Translations under genes and position numbers: made by a program
Notes under the pieces: model-generated
What the model was told of the DNA's origin: nothing
The model's database searches: none
What the model saw: only the letters and a program-made list of their open reading frames with translations
DNA from: Mannheimia pernigra
GTDB lineage: Bacteria > Pseudomonadota > Gammaproteobacteria > Enterobacterales > Pasteurellaceae
Reading direction: 5' to 3'
DNA: 64,000 nt
Assembly: GCF_013377995.1 (NCBI RefSeq)
Contig: NZ_CP055305.1
Span: forward strand, 1,116,001-1,180,000
Shown: piece after piece, positions 36,203 to 45,558 of the stretch
Position numbering within the stretch: the stretch's first letter is position 1
How the letters are laid out: each line of letters begins with the position of its first letter

Positions 36203-37960
36203 TTAAAAAGGGTAATTTAAATTAAAACCTGCCACGGTATCGGAGGTGCTAAACCCTTCTGGTTTACGCACAGGTTTACCCACAAAAACATCATAAGACA
36301 TCCCTTTGATATTGCCTCGCAAGCCTAATGCTGCCCCCATTAAATGATGCCCCAACTGATTTTTAGTTGACCAACCCATTACCCGCCCGCTGTCTAAAGC
36401 AAAATAAAGTTGATGACCTAGGCGATTGACCTGCCACGCTAATTCATTACGCCACAACCAACCGCGTTCGCCTGTAAGGGTTAATTCGCCATCAAAACCA
36501 CGCACGGTATAACGTCCACCAAGCGAAAAGCGGTCTTGCAAAATGAGAGGGGTTTTATTCCATTGAGCATTCACACTAGTTTGCCATTGCCACGATTGTG
36601 TTCCCCATTGAAAAGGCTTCGTTAAACTCACACTTGCCGTGATGATTTTGGGGCGGGAAGTGCCTTCGCCAAATAGCTCTTCGGGGGAAGATAACGCACC
36701 ACGAGCCGCCGTTCCCCGTTTGAAATTTGCCGAAAGTTCCAGTGTAGCTGTAGGGAAATATTCTTTATGATTAAATCCGGCTTCCCAACCGGCCATTCGC
36801 CGTTTTTGCACCTCAATTTCCGCACCGTCAATATAGTTTTGCGATTGGCGAGACCAAAGTGACGCGGAAATCGTCGTTTTACGCACACTATCACGGTAAA
36901 GCAAATAAGACAGCGTGAGTTTGTCGTTATCACTTACACCTGAATAACGATAGCTATTATCAAAAGCACCAAACACTTCTTGGTGATAACGGCTTTGGTT
37001 GTGAGAGAGGGCTAAATGCCAATAGCCAAACGGAATAGAGTAATACAATGTTAGATTTTTGCTGGCACGACTACCTTTATCATCGCCTTTTTGCTTGAGG
37101 CTGTGGGTAAATGAGGTGTAAAACAGGTCGTTGGCTGAAAAAATATTATCTACAGAAAGGGTCGCTGAAGCTTGCAGTTTACCTGTTGATTTTGAGCCAG
37201 CATCATCCAGCCCTAAATTCAGCCTAAACGGAAAGGCTTGTGCATAGCTGATTTTTAAATCACTGTCACCGACTGAGGCTAAATCCCCTTCACTCGGTAA
37301 AATCTCAATATTGGCTTCTGCTGTGGGGACACGTTTTAAATTTTCAAGCGATTGCTCAATATCTCGGATATTGAGTAAATCACCAGAATCAAAGGTAAAA
37401 CCCGTTAAAGCATGCAAGGTAGTAAAACGCGGAACATTCCCACTATCTACCACGATGATGTTGCGAACGTTACCTAAAATGACGGTTAAATGGAGTTTAC
37501 CCCCACGCAAATCTTGTTCTTCAGTAACAACTCGTGTCGTCACATAGCCTTTCTCAATAATATTGTTTTGCACCTGCTTCATTAAAATACCCAAACCGTC
37601 ACCACCAAAACAGTGTGGCAACCTTAGGTTTAAATCATTCACTGCTTTATCAAATGCCCATTGAAATTGGCTTTGTGAAGAGGTTGAGCCGTAATCGGTA
37701 AGTGAAATTTGGTGAATAAGGTAACAAGGGGATTCGTGATGAGGAAGGGATAGTGTTTGATGAGTAGACGTATCTAATCTCACCTCCACTGAGCGCTGAA
37801 TTTGTTTTTGTTGGGCTTGGTGATGTTGTTGCTGGCGTAATTTTTCGGCAGCATCGAATTGGTTTAACTGAGGTAAGTTTTGAGGTTGGTTTGCAACAGA
37901 AAAAGTTGACGCTACGGAAAGCACCACTATTGTACAAAGATTTTTGTAGAACGCATCCAT
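36203..37960 (-). CDS. cdiB: CdiB/FhaC-type outer membrane transporter (TpsB)
   Basis: 585 residues: signal peptide (to about FSVANQ), a Gln-rich linker, two POTRA domains (around 75-225, with GYVTTRVVTEEQDLRGGKLH), and a 16-strand beta barrel ending in aromatic Phe (GFNLNYPF). The VRGF motif of loop L6 is present in SLGGRYTVRGFDGE. It moves the CdiA TPS domain across the outer membrane. It lies 70 bases upstream of cdiA in the same direction; the order cdiB-cdiA-cdiI follows the Neisseria/Burkholderia-like and Pasteurellaceae TPS layout. Confidence 0.93.
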   Translation of the reverse strand: MDAFYKNLCTIVVLSVASTFSVANQPQNLPQLNQFDAAEKLRQQQHHQAQQKQIQRSVEVRLDTSTHQTLSLPHHESPCYLIHQISLTDYGSTSSQSQFQWAFDKAVNDLNLRLPHCFGGDGLGILMKQVQNNIIEKGYVTTRVVTEEQDLRGGKLHLTVILGNVRNIIVVDSGNVPRFTTLHALTGFTFDSGDLLNIRDIEQSLENLKRVPTAEANIEILPSEGDLASVGDSDLKISYAQAFPFRLNLGLDDAGSKSTGKLQASATLSVDNIFSANDLFYTSFTHSLKQKGDDKGSRASKNLTLYYSIPFGYWHLALSHNQSRYHQEVFGAFDNSYRYSGVSDNDKLTLSYLLYRDSVRKTTISASLWSRQSQNYIDGAEIEVQKRRMAGWEAGFNHKEYFPTATLELSANFKRGTAARGALSSPEELFGEGTSRPKIITASVSLTKPFQWGTQSWQWQTSVNAQWNKTPLILQDRFSLGGRYTVRGFDGELTLTGERGWLWRNELAWQVNRLGHQLYFALDSGRVMGWSTKNQLGHHLMGAALGLRGNIKGMSYDVFVGKPVRKPEGFSTSDTVAGFNLNYPF

Positions 37961-37997
37961 ACAGTGAATTTTTATATTGTATTTAATTTAAATATTA

Positions 37998-38027
37998 ATT
38001 ATAAACGTCTAAGAGCACATTATCAAA
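37998..38027 (-). promoter_or_regulatory. Candidate promoter of cdiBA
   Basis: Minus strand TTTGAT (38022-38027), 18-bp spacer, TATAAT (37998-38003), about 38 bases before the cdiB ATG. It is the best match in the 243-base divergent gap with rep. Confidence 0.45.
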
Positions 38028-38203
38028 TAGTTACATATTGAATTAGTCAAACAAAAAGATAAGAAAATGTAGCAGAAACATAGAATTGAGTCTTTGTACA
38101 GCTGCTAAATAATGTTGCTACTTTTTACAAATTTCATAAGAAATTCGACCGCTTGTTTTCTTTTCGTTAAAATAGCCGTCAAAATTACTTTTCAATCGGT
38201 CTA

Positions 38204-40222
38204 ATGAAACTCAATTCTCAACAACAGCAAGCGGTGGAGTACACCAGTGGCGCTTGTCTTGTGCTAGCGGGGGCTGGCTCGGGCAAAACTCGGGTGATTA
38301 TTAACAAAATCGCTCATTTAATTGCACATTGTGGCTATTTGCCCAAACAGATTGCAGCAGTCACATTTACCAACAAGGCAGCTCGTGAAATGCGGGAGCG
38401 GGTGGCTCACTCCATCGGGAAGGAAAACAGCAAAGGGCTGACGATTTCGACTTTTCACACGCTCGGTTTTGATATTTTAAAGCGTGAATACAAGTTACTC
38501 GGTTTTAAATCGGGTATGACGTTGTTTGATGAACACGATCAAATCGCGTTGCTTAAACATTTATTGCCCGAAAATGTGACGGAAGATAAAGATTTACTCA
38601 AAGCGTTAATTTCTTCTATTTCAAATTGGAAAAATGATTTGCTTTCGCCTGAAATGGTCATCGCTCAAGTTCGTGATGAGCGTGGGCGGGTGTTTTCGCA
38701 TTTTTATCAACGCTATCAAAATCAGTTGAAGGCTTATAATGCCTTAGATTTTGATGACTTGATTATGCTGCCAGTGTTGTTGTTTCGTCAATTCCCAGAG
38801 GCGAAAGAACGCTGGCAAAACAAAATTCGCTATTTGTTGGTCGATGAATATCAAGACACTAACACGAGCCAATATGAGTTAATTAAATTGATTGTGGGTA
38901 ATGAGCCAAATTTCACCGTAGTGGGCGATGATGATCAATCTATTTATTCGTGGCGTGGGGCGAAGCCTGAAAATATGCAACGCCTGCGTGAGGATTTTGA
39001 TTTAAAAGTGCTCAAACTGGAGCAAAATTACCGCTCTAGCCAACGAATTTTACATTGTGCCAATATTTTAATTGATAACAATGAGCATTTATTTAGCAAA
39101 CGTCTGTTTTCTGAGTTAGGAGAGGGCGAAAAACTGAGTGTGATTGAGGCAAAAAATGAGGAGCACGAGGCGGAACGGATTGTTGGAGAGTTGATTGCTC
39201 ACCGTTTTTCTCGCAAAACTAAATATAAAGATTATGCGATTTTGTATCGGGGCAATCATCAATCCCGTTTATTGGAAAAATTGTTAATGCAAAACCGCAT
39301 TCCGTACAAAATTTCGGGAGGAACGTCGTTTTTTGCTCGGGCAGAAATCAAAGATATGATGGCGTATTTGCGTTTGTTGGTGAATCAAGATGACGATGCA
39401 GCATTTTTACGCATTGTGAATACACCAAAGCGTGAAATTGGGGCAGCAACGTTGGAAAAATTGGGGACGCTTGCCAATGAAAAACAGGTAAGCTTGTTTG
39501 AAGCGATTTTCGATTTTGAACTCATTCAACGTTTAACGCCGAAGCCTTACCAAGCCTTGCAAGATTTTGCAAGTTGGATTGTGGAAATTGCTGACCAAGC
39601 GAAACGCTCTTCTCCCATTGAGGCAGTAAAAGATCTGCTAGAAAAAATGCAATATGAAGCCTATTTGTATGAAATGGCAACAAACCCGAAAGTGGCGGAA
39701 ATGCAGAGCCGTAATGTTCAAACTTTATTTGAATGGGTGCAGGGAATGTTAGAGGGAGATGAAATTGAAGAGCCTATGAATTTGGTGCAGGTGGTGAATC
39801 GATTAACTTTACGAGATAGGCTAGAGCGAGGCGAGGACGAGGAAGATGCCGATCAGGTGCAATTAATGACGCTCCACGCTTCTAAAGGATTAGAATTTCC
39901 ATACGTTTTTTTAATCGGAATGGAGGAGGGCATTTTACCGCACCAAACCAGCCTTGATGAAGATAATATAGAAGAAGAACGTCGTTTGGCTTATGTAGGT
40001 ATTACTCGAGCTCAGCAAATGCTGACCTTTTCATTTTGTAAAGAACGTCGCCAATATGGAGAAATTATCAAACCAGAGCCAAGCCGTTTTTTAATGGAAT
40101 TACCGCAAGACGATTTAGTTTGGGAAAGTAATAAACCAAGACTGACAGAAGAGCAAAAAGAGGCAAAATCTTCAGCCAATATTGCGAATTTAATGGCGAT
40201 GTTGAAAGCAAATAAGAAATAA
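38204..40222 (+). CDS. rep: ATP-dependent DNA helicase Rep
   Basis: Superfamily 1 3'-5' helicase, 672 residues, the size of E. coli Rep. Motifs in order: Q motif LNSQQQQAVEY, Walker A LAGAGSGKTR, Ia TFTNKAAREMRER, motif II LVDEYQDTN, motif III VGDDDQSIYSWRGA, motif IV LEQNYRSSQRIL, motif V LMTLHASKGLEFPYVFLIG, motif VI EERRLAYVGITRA. It helps replication past bound proteins. Transcribed divergently from cdiB and followed by an uptake-signal hairpin. Confidence 0.95.
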   Translation: MKLNSQQQQAVEYTSGACLVLAGAGSGKTRVIINKIAHLIAHCGYLPKQIAAVTFTNKAAREMRERVAHSIGKENSKGLTISTFHTLGFDILKREYKLLGFKSGMTLFDEHDQIALLKHLLPENVTEDKDLLKALISSISNWKNDLLSPEMVIAQVRDERGRVFSHFYQRYQNQLKAYNALDFDDLIMLPVLLFRQFPEAKERWQNKIRYLLVDEYQDTNTSQYELIKLIVGNEPNFTVVGDDDQSIYSWRGAKPENMQRLREDFDLKVLKLEQNYRSSQRILHCANILIDNNEHLFSKRLFSELGEGEKLSVIEAKNEEHEAERIVGELIAHRFSRKTKYKDYAILYRGNHQSRLLEKLLMQNRIPYKISGGTSFFARAEIKDMMAYLRLLVNQDDDAAFLRIVNTPKREIGAATLEKLGTLANEKQVSLFEAIFDFELIQRLTPKPYQALQDFASWIVEIADQAKRSSPIEAVKDLLEKMQYEAYLYEMATNPKVAEMQSRNVQTLFEWVQGMLEGDEIEEPMNLVQVVNRLTLRDRLERGEDEEDADQVQLMTLHASKGLEFPYVFLIGMEEGILPHQTSLDEDNIEEERRLAYVGITRAQQMLTFSFCKERRQYGEIIKPEPSRFLMELPQDDLVWESNKPRLTEEQKEAKSSANIANLMAMLKANKK

Positions 40223-40224
40223 GC

Positions 40225-40282
40225 ACAAGCGGTTAAATTTTGAAAGTTTTTTGCACATTTTCATTAACATTTGACCGCTTGT
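40225..40282 (+). terminator. Uptake-signal pair after rep
   Basis: ACAAGCGGT (40225-40233) and ACCGCTTGT (40274-40282) face each other across 40 AT-rich bases. Weak as an intrinsic terminator because the loop is long. Confidence 0.5.
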
Positions 40283-40351
40283 ATGTGAGATAATTTGACT
40301 TATCTCAATAAATCTGCGGAATACCTATGTTCAATTATTACATTGTGGATT

Positions 40352-40380
40352 TTGACGTTATAGACTAAAAGGGTCTATAT
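40352..40380 (+). promoter_or_regulatory. Inverted repeat over the nitroreductase start region
   Basis: TATAGAC (40359-40365) and GTCTATA (40373-40379) form a 7-bp dyad directly before the AGGAG ribosome site. TTGACG (40352-40357) lies at its left edge. It could be an operator or an RNA hairpin near the ribosome site. Confidence 0.35.
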
Positions 40381-40392
40381 AGGAGAAACAAG

Positions 40393-41031
40393 ATGGAATT
40401 AAAAACGGTTATTGAGCAACGCAAAACTATTAAAGCGTTTAATCCGACAGTGAAAATTAGCCGTGAGAAGCTGCAAGAAATGTTAATGTTAGCACAGCTT
40501 GCGCCTTCTAAGGCAAATTTGCAGCCTTGGCGATTTGTGGTAGTTGATGATGAAGCACTCAAAAAAGAGCTATCTACTCAGGTTGCATTTAACGGCCCGC
40601 CGTGTGAAACCGCTTCCGTTGTCGTTGTGGTCTTGGCAGATTTACACTATGAAAAATTATTAGACGATCTTGTTGATCAGTCGATAGAAAAAGGTTGCTT
40701 GCATCAAGATTTCCGTGATCGGAAAATTGATTTTTTACTAGGGCTTCATCAACAATTAACGGAATTGGATATTCGCGATCAAGTTTTAATTGATAGCAGT
40801 TTAAGTGCGATGCAACTTATGCTAATTGCCAAAGATAAAGGATACGATACTCATGCAATCGGAGTGTTTAACCGCAGTGCAGTAGTTAATTTACTTGATA
40901 TTGACAATAATCGTTATTTACCTGTAATGTTGTTAGCCATCGGGAGGGCTGCAAATCCACCATTACTAAGCTGTCGTTTGGGGTTAGAATATACAGTGTC
41001 TTGGAATAATGGGAGAGGATTTAAAAAGTAA
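40393..41031 (+). CDS. Nitroreductase-family FMN protein
   Basis: 212 residues, single nitroreductase domain. The opening VIEQRKTIKAFNPTVKIS with APSKANLQPWRFVVVDD is the FMN-binding N-terminus, and LIDSSLSAMQLMLIAKDKGYD is the family's central helix. These enzymes reduce quinones and nitro-compounds with NAD(P)H; the physiological substrate cannot be told from sequence. Preceded by an AGGAG site and a 7-bp inverted repeat. Confidence 0.85.
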   Translation: MELKTVIEQRKTIKAFNPTVKISREKLQEMLMLAQLAPSKANLQPWRFVVVDDEALKKELSTQVAFNGPPCETASVVVVVLADLHYEKLLDDLVDQSIEKGCLHQDFRDRKIDFLLGLHQQLTELDIRDQVLIDSSLSAMQLMLIAKDKGYDTHAIGVFNRSAVVNLLDIDNNRYLPVMLLAIGRAANPPLLSCRLGLEYTVSWNNGRGFKK

Positions 41032-41267
41032 TACATATCTTACGGTGGCCAAATTTCTTTATTTTTTGCCAAAAACTGTTAGAATTTGACCGCTTTTATG
41101 ACGATATTTTAGATGTAAAGTATTAAAACTTTAAATCGAATTCTTGGCAAAATGATGTTTTCTAGTCACTGGCTGACGTAATTTGATTACAAAATACATT
41201 TTGAGTGAAAGCGATTATCATAAAATTGCTTTATAATTTTAAACTTGATTGATAAGAGGAAGAGAAT

Positions 41268-42638
41268 ATGGCTAAGCATTATGATTATCTTGCGATTGGC
41301 GGTGGCAGCGGTGGCATTGCTTCTATTAACCGTGCCGCAAGTTATGGCAAGAAATGTGCAATTATTGAAGCAAAACATTTAGGCGGAACCTGTGTGAATG
41401 TGGGGTGTGTACCGAAAAAGGTGATGTTCTATGGTGCTCAGATTGCAGAAGCTATTCAGCATTATGCGCCTGATTATGGTTTTGATATTTCTGTTAATCA
41501 CTTTGACTATGGCAAATTGGTAGAAAACAGACAGGCTTATATTAAGCGTATTCATACTTCTTATCATAATGTACTCAGTAAAAATAATGTGGATATATTA
41601 AATGGTTTTGCTCGTTTTACAGATGCAAAAACTGTGGAGGTCAGCTATGAAGATGGCTCGAAAGAAGTAGTCACTGCAGATCATATTTTAATTGCAACAG
41701 GCGGTCGCCCAGCTCTTCCTGATTTAGACGGTGCAGAATATGGTATTACTTCAGATGGCGTATTTGCGTTAAATACGTTACCAAAATCGGTTGCAATTGT
41801 TGGTGCTGGCTATATTGCAGTAGAATTATCTGGCGTTTTTAATAGCTTAGGCGTACAAACGCATTTGTTTGTGCGTAAAGATAGCCCAATGCGTCAGCAA
41901 GATCCATTAATTATTGAAACCTTGGTAGACGTGTTAGCTGAAGATGGCATTGAGCTTCATACTCAAGCCGTGCCGAAAAAAGTAGTGAAAAATCAAGATG
42001 GTTCCCTGACTTTAACACTAGAAGATGGGCGTGAAACAACAATTGAAACTTTAGTTTGGGCAATTGGACGAGAACCCGCTACTGATGCGATTAATTTAGA
42101 TGTAGCTGGTGTTGAAACCAATGAGCGTGGTTTTATAAAAGTAGATAAATTCCAAAATACTAACGTGCCAAATATATATGCGGTTGGCGATATTATTGAA
42201 GGCGGCATTGAATTAACGCCCGTGGCAGTGGCAGCAGGCCGCCGATTATCAGAGCGTTTATTCAACAATAAACCCAATGAGCATTTAGACTATAACTTAG
42301 TGCCAACCGTCGTATTTAGTCATCCGCCAATTGGGGCGATTGGTTTAACGGAGCCTCAAGCTATTAAGCAATATGGGGAAGAGAATGTAAAAGTCTATAA
42401 ATCTTCTTTTACCGCAATGTACACTGCAGTTACTCAATATCGCCAGCCTTGTCGAATGAAATTGGTATGCATCGGTAAAGAAGAAAAAATCGTTGGGTTA
42501 CACGGTATTGGCTTTGGTGTTGATGAGATGATTCAAGGGTTTGCGGTTGCGATTAAGATGGGGGCAACAAAGGCTGATTTTGACAATACTATTGCAATTC
42601 ACCCAACTGGTTCGGAAGAATTTGTTACAATGCGATAA
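41268..42638 (+). CDS. gor: Glutathione reductase
   Basis: 456 residues, flavoprotein disulfide reductase. FAD site GGGSGGIASINRA, redox-active pair GGTCVNVGCVPKK, NADP site VGAGYIAVELSGV with a downstream VRKDSPMRQ that suits NADPH, and the dimer-interface HPTGSEEFVTMR with the catalytic His. It keeps glutathione reduced in the cytoplasm. The ribosome site AAGAGGAAG precedes the ATG. A small secreted-protein gene follows after eight bases and may share the transcript. Confidence 0.95.
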   Translation: MAKHYDYLAIGGGSGGIASINRAASYGKKCAIIEAKHLGGTCVNVGCVPKKVMFYGAQIAEAIQHYAPDYGFDISVNHFDYGKLVENRQAYIKRIHTSYHNVLSKNNVDILNGFARFTDAKTVEVSYEDGSKEVVTADHILIATGGRPALPDLDGAEYGITSDGVFALNTLPKSVAIVGAGYIAVELSGVFNSLGVQTHLFVRKDSPMRQQDPLIIETLVDVLAEDGIELHTQAVPKKVVKNQDGSLTLTLEDGRETTIETLVWAIGREPATDAINLDVAGVETNERGFIKVDKFQNTNVPNIYAVGDIIEGGIELTPVAVAAGRRLSERLFNNKPNEHLDYNLVPTVVFSHPPIGAIGLTEPQAIKQYGEENVKVYKSSFTAMYTAVTQYRQPCRMKLVCIGKEEKIVGLHGIGFGVDEMIQGFAVAIKMGATKADFDNTIAIHPTGSEEFVTMR

Positions 42639-42646
42639 TTAAAAAT

Positions 42647-42973
42647 ATGAAGGTATCACTTAATTTAGTTGCTTTATGTTTGTTGACGGTTGGAGAAGCT
42701 TATGCTCAGACGCATAATAAAGTCAATATAAGTGAACCAATACAACAAGAAAATAAACCGAGATTTAAAATTTCTGAACGTAGAATACTAATACCAACTA
42801 AAGAAGAGCAGGTGAGTAGTTTTTCGATGGAGGAATTGCGTGTAGGTATTCAGCGAATTCTTGATAAAGCAGAGATACAATATTATAAATCTCAATGCCG
42901 ATATGCTTTTATGTCTGACAGAGAGGTAATTGAACACCGTTGTGAAACTAAAAAAATTGCGATGCCAGACTAA
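42647..42973 (+). CDS. Small exported protein of unknown function
   Basis: 108 residues with a clear signal peptide (VSLNLVALCLLTVGEAYAQ). The mature part is charged and has two Cys (SQCRYAF, HRCETKK) that could pair in the periplasm. I recognise no family. It follows gor closely and is closed by a strong terminator. Confidence 0.65.
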   Translation: MKVSLNLVALCLLTVGEAYAQTHNKVNISEPIQQENKPRFKISERRILIPTKEEQVSSFSMEELRVGIQRILDKAEIQYYKSQCRYAFMSDREVIEHRCETKKIAMPD

Positions 42974-42998
42974 AAACGGAGCCTATGCTCCGTTTTAT
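42973..42998 (+). terminator. Bidirectional terminator between the exported-protein gene and fdhE
   Basis: AAAACGGAGC and GCTCCGTTTT form a 10-bp stem with loop CTAT, followed by ATT. It serves both converging genes. Confidence 0.9.
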
Positions 42999-43003
42999 TA
43001 TGC

Positions 43004-43921
43004 TTATTCGCCTTGAAATAAGAATGGATTTACTCCACTTCTTGATAAGCCTTTTTGCTCCATTTCAGAATCTAAAAATAGGCTGGCTAAATCGTCAGCG
43101 ACAGCTTCAACGTTAAAGTCTTTATCTTGATAAAGCACTTTTAAGTAAGAGTGGCAATCTCCGCAGCTTTCTGCTTTAACTGCCGCCTCTACGCTATTTA
43201 GGCTCCAATAATCTAATTTACCCGTTTCATCACAATTGGTGCATTTTGAACGCACAATATGCCATTCACTTTCGCATAAAGAACAGTGTAAATAACGCAA
43301 CCCTTGTACTTCACCGAAATGAATAACACTGCTAACAGGTGCGGAATTGCATACAGGGCAAAAATGTTTATGACCAACCTCAGCTCTTGTATTGCGAGGT
43401 AGCTGTTGTGCTAGTTGTACCCAATATAGCGAAAGAGCCGCCCAGATAAATACAGCTTTATCTGCAGGCACCAGTTCATAATGCTCATTTAGAAGATTAT
43501 CTGCTAAGTTTTCTAATTCAGAAATTGAGGCTTTTTCCAACCATTCTAATGTTGGTAGAATGGTATCGTTAGCGTAAGATTTGAATTTTTGAATAATCGC
43601 GAAGAGCAACTCTCTCCATTCGTCGCTACGTTGAAAATTTTTGCTGTTTAGCGGTTTATCGCCTTGTGTTAATTCTACACAAGCGGTTATTTTTTCAGAA
43701 TGATTTGCAATGGGTCTGCTAGTGAATAATTCAAGTTGAATATCTACTAAATGGGCGGTAAATTCCATATAGTCGCTAAACGGATTTTCTTTAGCTAATT
43801 CTCGTAAACGCTTTGCACGGCGGGAATAGAGATTTTTAGGGTTAGCAAAGAGTAATTCGGGTTGTTGAAATGAATTTGCAACTTGTTGAATTTCATTTTG
43901 TTGTAAAATTTTGATACTCAT
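43004..43921 (-). CDS. fdhE: Formate dehydrogenase accessory protein FdhE
   Basis: 305 residues, cytoplasmic. It carries the four CxxC pairs of the rubredoxin-like metal sites (FCPVCNSAP, HCSLCESEW, KCTNCDETG, SCGDCHSY). Needed for formate dehydrogenase maturation. Last gene of the fdxGHI-fdhE set, separated from fdxI by a hairpin that may lower its expression. Confidence 0.95.
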   Translation of the reverse strand: MSIKILQQNEIQQVANSFQQPELLFANPKNLYSRRAKRLRELAKENPFSDYMEFTAHLVDIQLELFTSRPIANHSEKITACVELTQGDKPLNSKNFQRSDEWRELLFAIIQKFKSYANDTILPTLEWLEKASISELENLADNLLNEHYELVPADKAVFIWAALSLYWVQLAQQLPRNTRAEVGHKHFCPVCNSAPVSSVIHFGEVQGLRYLHCSLCESEWHIVRSKCTNCDETGKLDYWSLNSVEAAVKAESCGDCHSYLKVLYQDKDFNVEAVADDLASLFLDSEMEQKGLSRSGVNPFLFQGE

Positions 43922-43943
43922 AACGATCCTAAGTCATAAAATA

Positions 43944-43967
43944 AAAGTGCGGAATTCTCCGCACTTT
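43944..43967 (-). terminator. Hairpin between fdxI and fdhE
   Basis: AAAGTGCGGA and TCCGCACTTT form a 10-bp stem with loop ATTC and a T-rich run on the minus strand. The arm AAGTGCGG recalls the H. influenzae-type uptake core, not the ACAAGCGGT core used elsewhere in this window. Confidence 0.75.
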
Positions 43968-43986
43968 GTGTGATTATTAGACAGTG

Positions 43987-44652
43987 TTATTTTTTAACGT
44001 GTTTGTCGATTTCCGGTAATATTTCTTCACGATACCATCTTGGGTGATGTTTTTTCGCCCAGCGAACAGTTACCCAACCTTCAACCATACCTCTGATTGA
44101 GCCTTTTACCCAGAATGCCATATAGATATGTACTAGAATGCCAGTAAATAACATAAATGCCATTGTAGAGTGAAGTAAAATCGCAATTCTAATCACAGGA
44201 ATGGAAAAATATTCTGAGAAGAATTGTCTCCACATAATAATCCCTGTAATTAAGAGAGTAAACATAGCAATAATCAGCGTCCAGAATAGTAATTTCTGAC
44301 CTAGATTATATTTGCCGTTATCTGCAACAGCGTGTTCGTTACCTTTTAACACCTCAACAATGCCTTTTGCCCAGCGAATATCGTTTTTCTCAGGAATATT
44401 ATGATGCCAGTACATTAATGCAACAATGCTAAATGCAATAAACATAATGATCCCCGTGAAGGGGTGTACCGCACGAGCAATTTGTGGCGTGCCTAAGATC
44501 TCTGTTAGCCAGGCAAAATCAGGGAAGAAGAATGCTACACCAGTAAACATCGTCATAAAGAATGAGATCACGAGAAACCAGTGACTAACACGAGCTAACG
44601 GCTTATGACGAACGATTTTAGTATCATTCGTAACGATGTATGGCTTACTCAT
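43987..44652 (-). CDS. fdxI: Formate dehydrogenase cytochrome b556 subunit
   Basis: 221 residues, four membrane helices, haem-ligating His residues in RVSHWFLVISFF, YWHHNIPE and ILLHSTMAFML. It passes electrons from the formate dehydrogenase iron-sulfur subunit to quinone. The ATG at 44652 follows AAGGAGA; an upstream in-frame codon lies inside fdxH and was rejected. It overlaps fdxH by eight bases. Confidence 0.93.
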   Translation of the reverse strand: MSKPYIVTNDTKIVRHKPLARVSHWFLVISFFMTMFTGVAFFFPDFAWLTEILGTPQIARAVHPFTGIIMFIAFSIVALMYWHHNIPEKNDIRWAKGIVEVLKGNEHAVADNGKYNLGQKLLFWTLIIAMFTLLITGIIMWRQFFSEYFSIPVIRIAILLHSTMAFMLFTGILVHIYMAFWVKGSIRGMVEGWVTVRWAKKHHPRWYREEILPEIDKHVKK

Positions 44653-45556
44653 CTCTATCTCCTTCTCTAATATTATGGTGATGATCTTCCACATCTTCTT
44701 CAACGTTTGGACCAACGGTTACATAGTGTGCTACTTCCGCTAATGCTAAGCCACCTAATGCAACAGCTGCAACTGGTTTTAAGATGTCTTTCCATAAAGT
44801 GATGGTTGAGTCAATTTTCGGATCCTTCGGTAATCCAGAGTAAAGTTCTGGCTTGTCTGCGTGATGTAAAACATACATAACGTGTGTTCCACCGACACCT
44901 TCTGGATCATAAAGCCCTGCATTTTCATAACCACGTGCTTTAAGATCTGCAATACGTTGTTCGGCGTAGAACTTCATTTGTTCTTTGCTACCGAAGCGAA
45001 TTGCGCCTGTTGGGCAAGTTTTCACACAAGCGGGCTCTTGACCTACAGTGACACGATCCACACATAATGTGCATTTGTAAACACGATTATCTTCTGGATT
45101 CATGCGTGGGATATTAAATGGACAACCCGCGATACAGTAACCACAGCCTATACATTTATCAGATTGGAAGTCCACAATACCATTAGCGTATTGAATAATT
45201 GCACCTGGAGATGGGCAAGCTTTTAAACAGCCTGGCTCAGTACAGTGCATACAACCATCTTTACGAATGAGCCACTCTAAGCGGTCATTTTCTTCAACTT
45301 CGTTGAATTTCATCACCGTCCACGCTTTTGCATTCAGATCAGCTGGATTATCATACACACCGACACAAGCAGCATTGACATCAGAGCGGATATCATTCCA
45401 TTCTGAGCAACCTACCTGACAGGCTTTGCAACCAATACAGGTAGTGACATCAATTAATTTCGCCACTTCCACCTGGTGGGAACGAGCCTGCGGTGCTGGT
45501 GTTAAACCAGAAGTTGCGGAGATCTTAATAATGTTTTGAGATTGAACTACACCCAT
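44645..45556 (-). CDS. fdxH: Formate dehydrogenase iron-sulfur subunit
   Basis: 303 residues with four ferredoxin-type cysteine clusters (CIGCKACQVGCSEW, CMHCTEPGCLKACP, CIGCGYCIAGCPFN, CTLCVDRVTVGQEPACVKTC) and one C-terminal membrane anchor (about 250-275). It carries electrons from FdxG to FdxI. A GGAGG site inside the end of fdxG drives its start two bases after the fdxG stop. Confidence 0.96.
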   Translation of the reverse strand: MGVVQSQNIIKISATSGLTPAPQARSHQVEVAKLIDVTTCIGCKACQVGCSEWNDIRSDVNAACVGVYDNPADLNAKAWTVMKFNEVEENDRLEWLIRKDGCMHCTEPGCLKACPSPGAIIQYANGIVDFQSDKCIGCGYCIAGCPFNIPRMNPEDNRVYKCTLCVDRVTVGQEPACVKTCPTGAIRFGSKEQMKFYAEQRIADLKARGYENAGLYDPEGVGGTHVMYVLHHADKPELYSGLPKDPKIDSTITLWKDILKPVAAVALGGLALAEVAHYVTVGPNVEEDVEDHHHNIREGDRDE

Positions 45557-45558
45557 TT

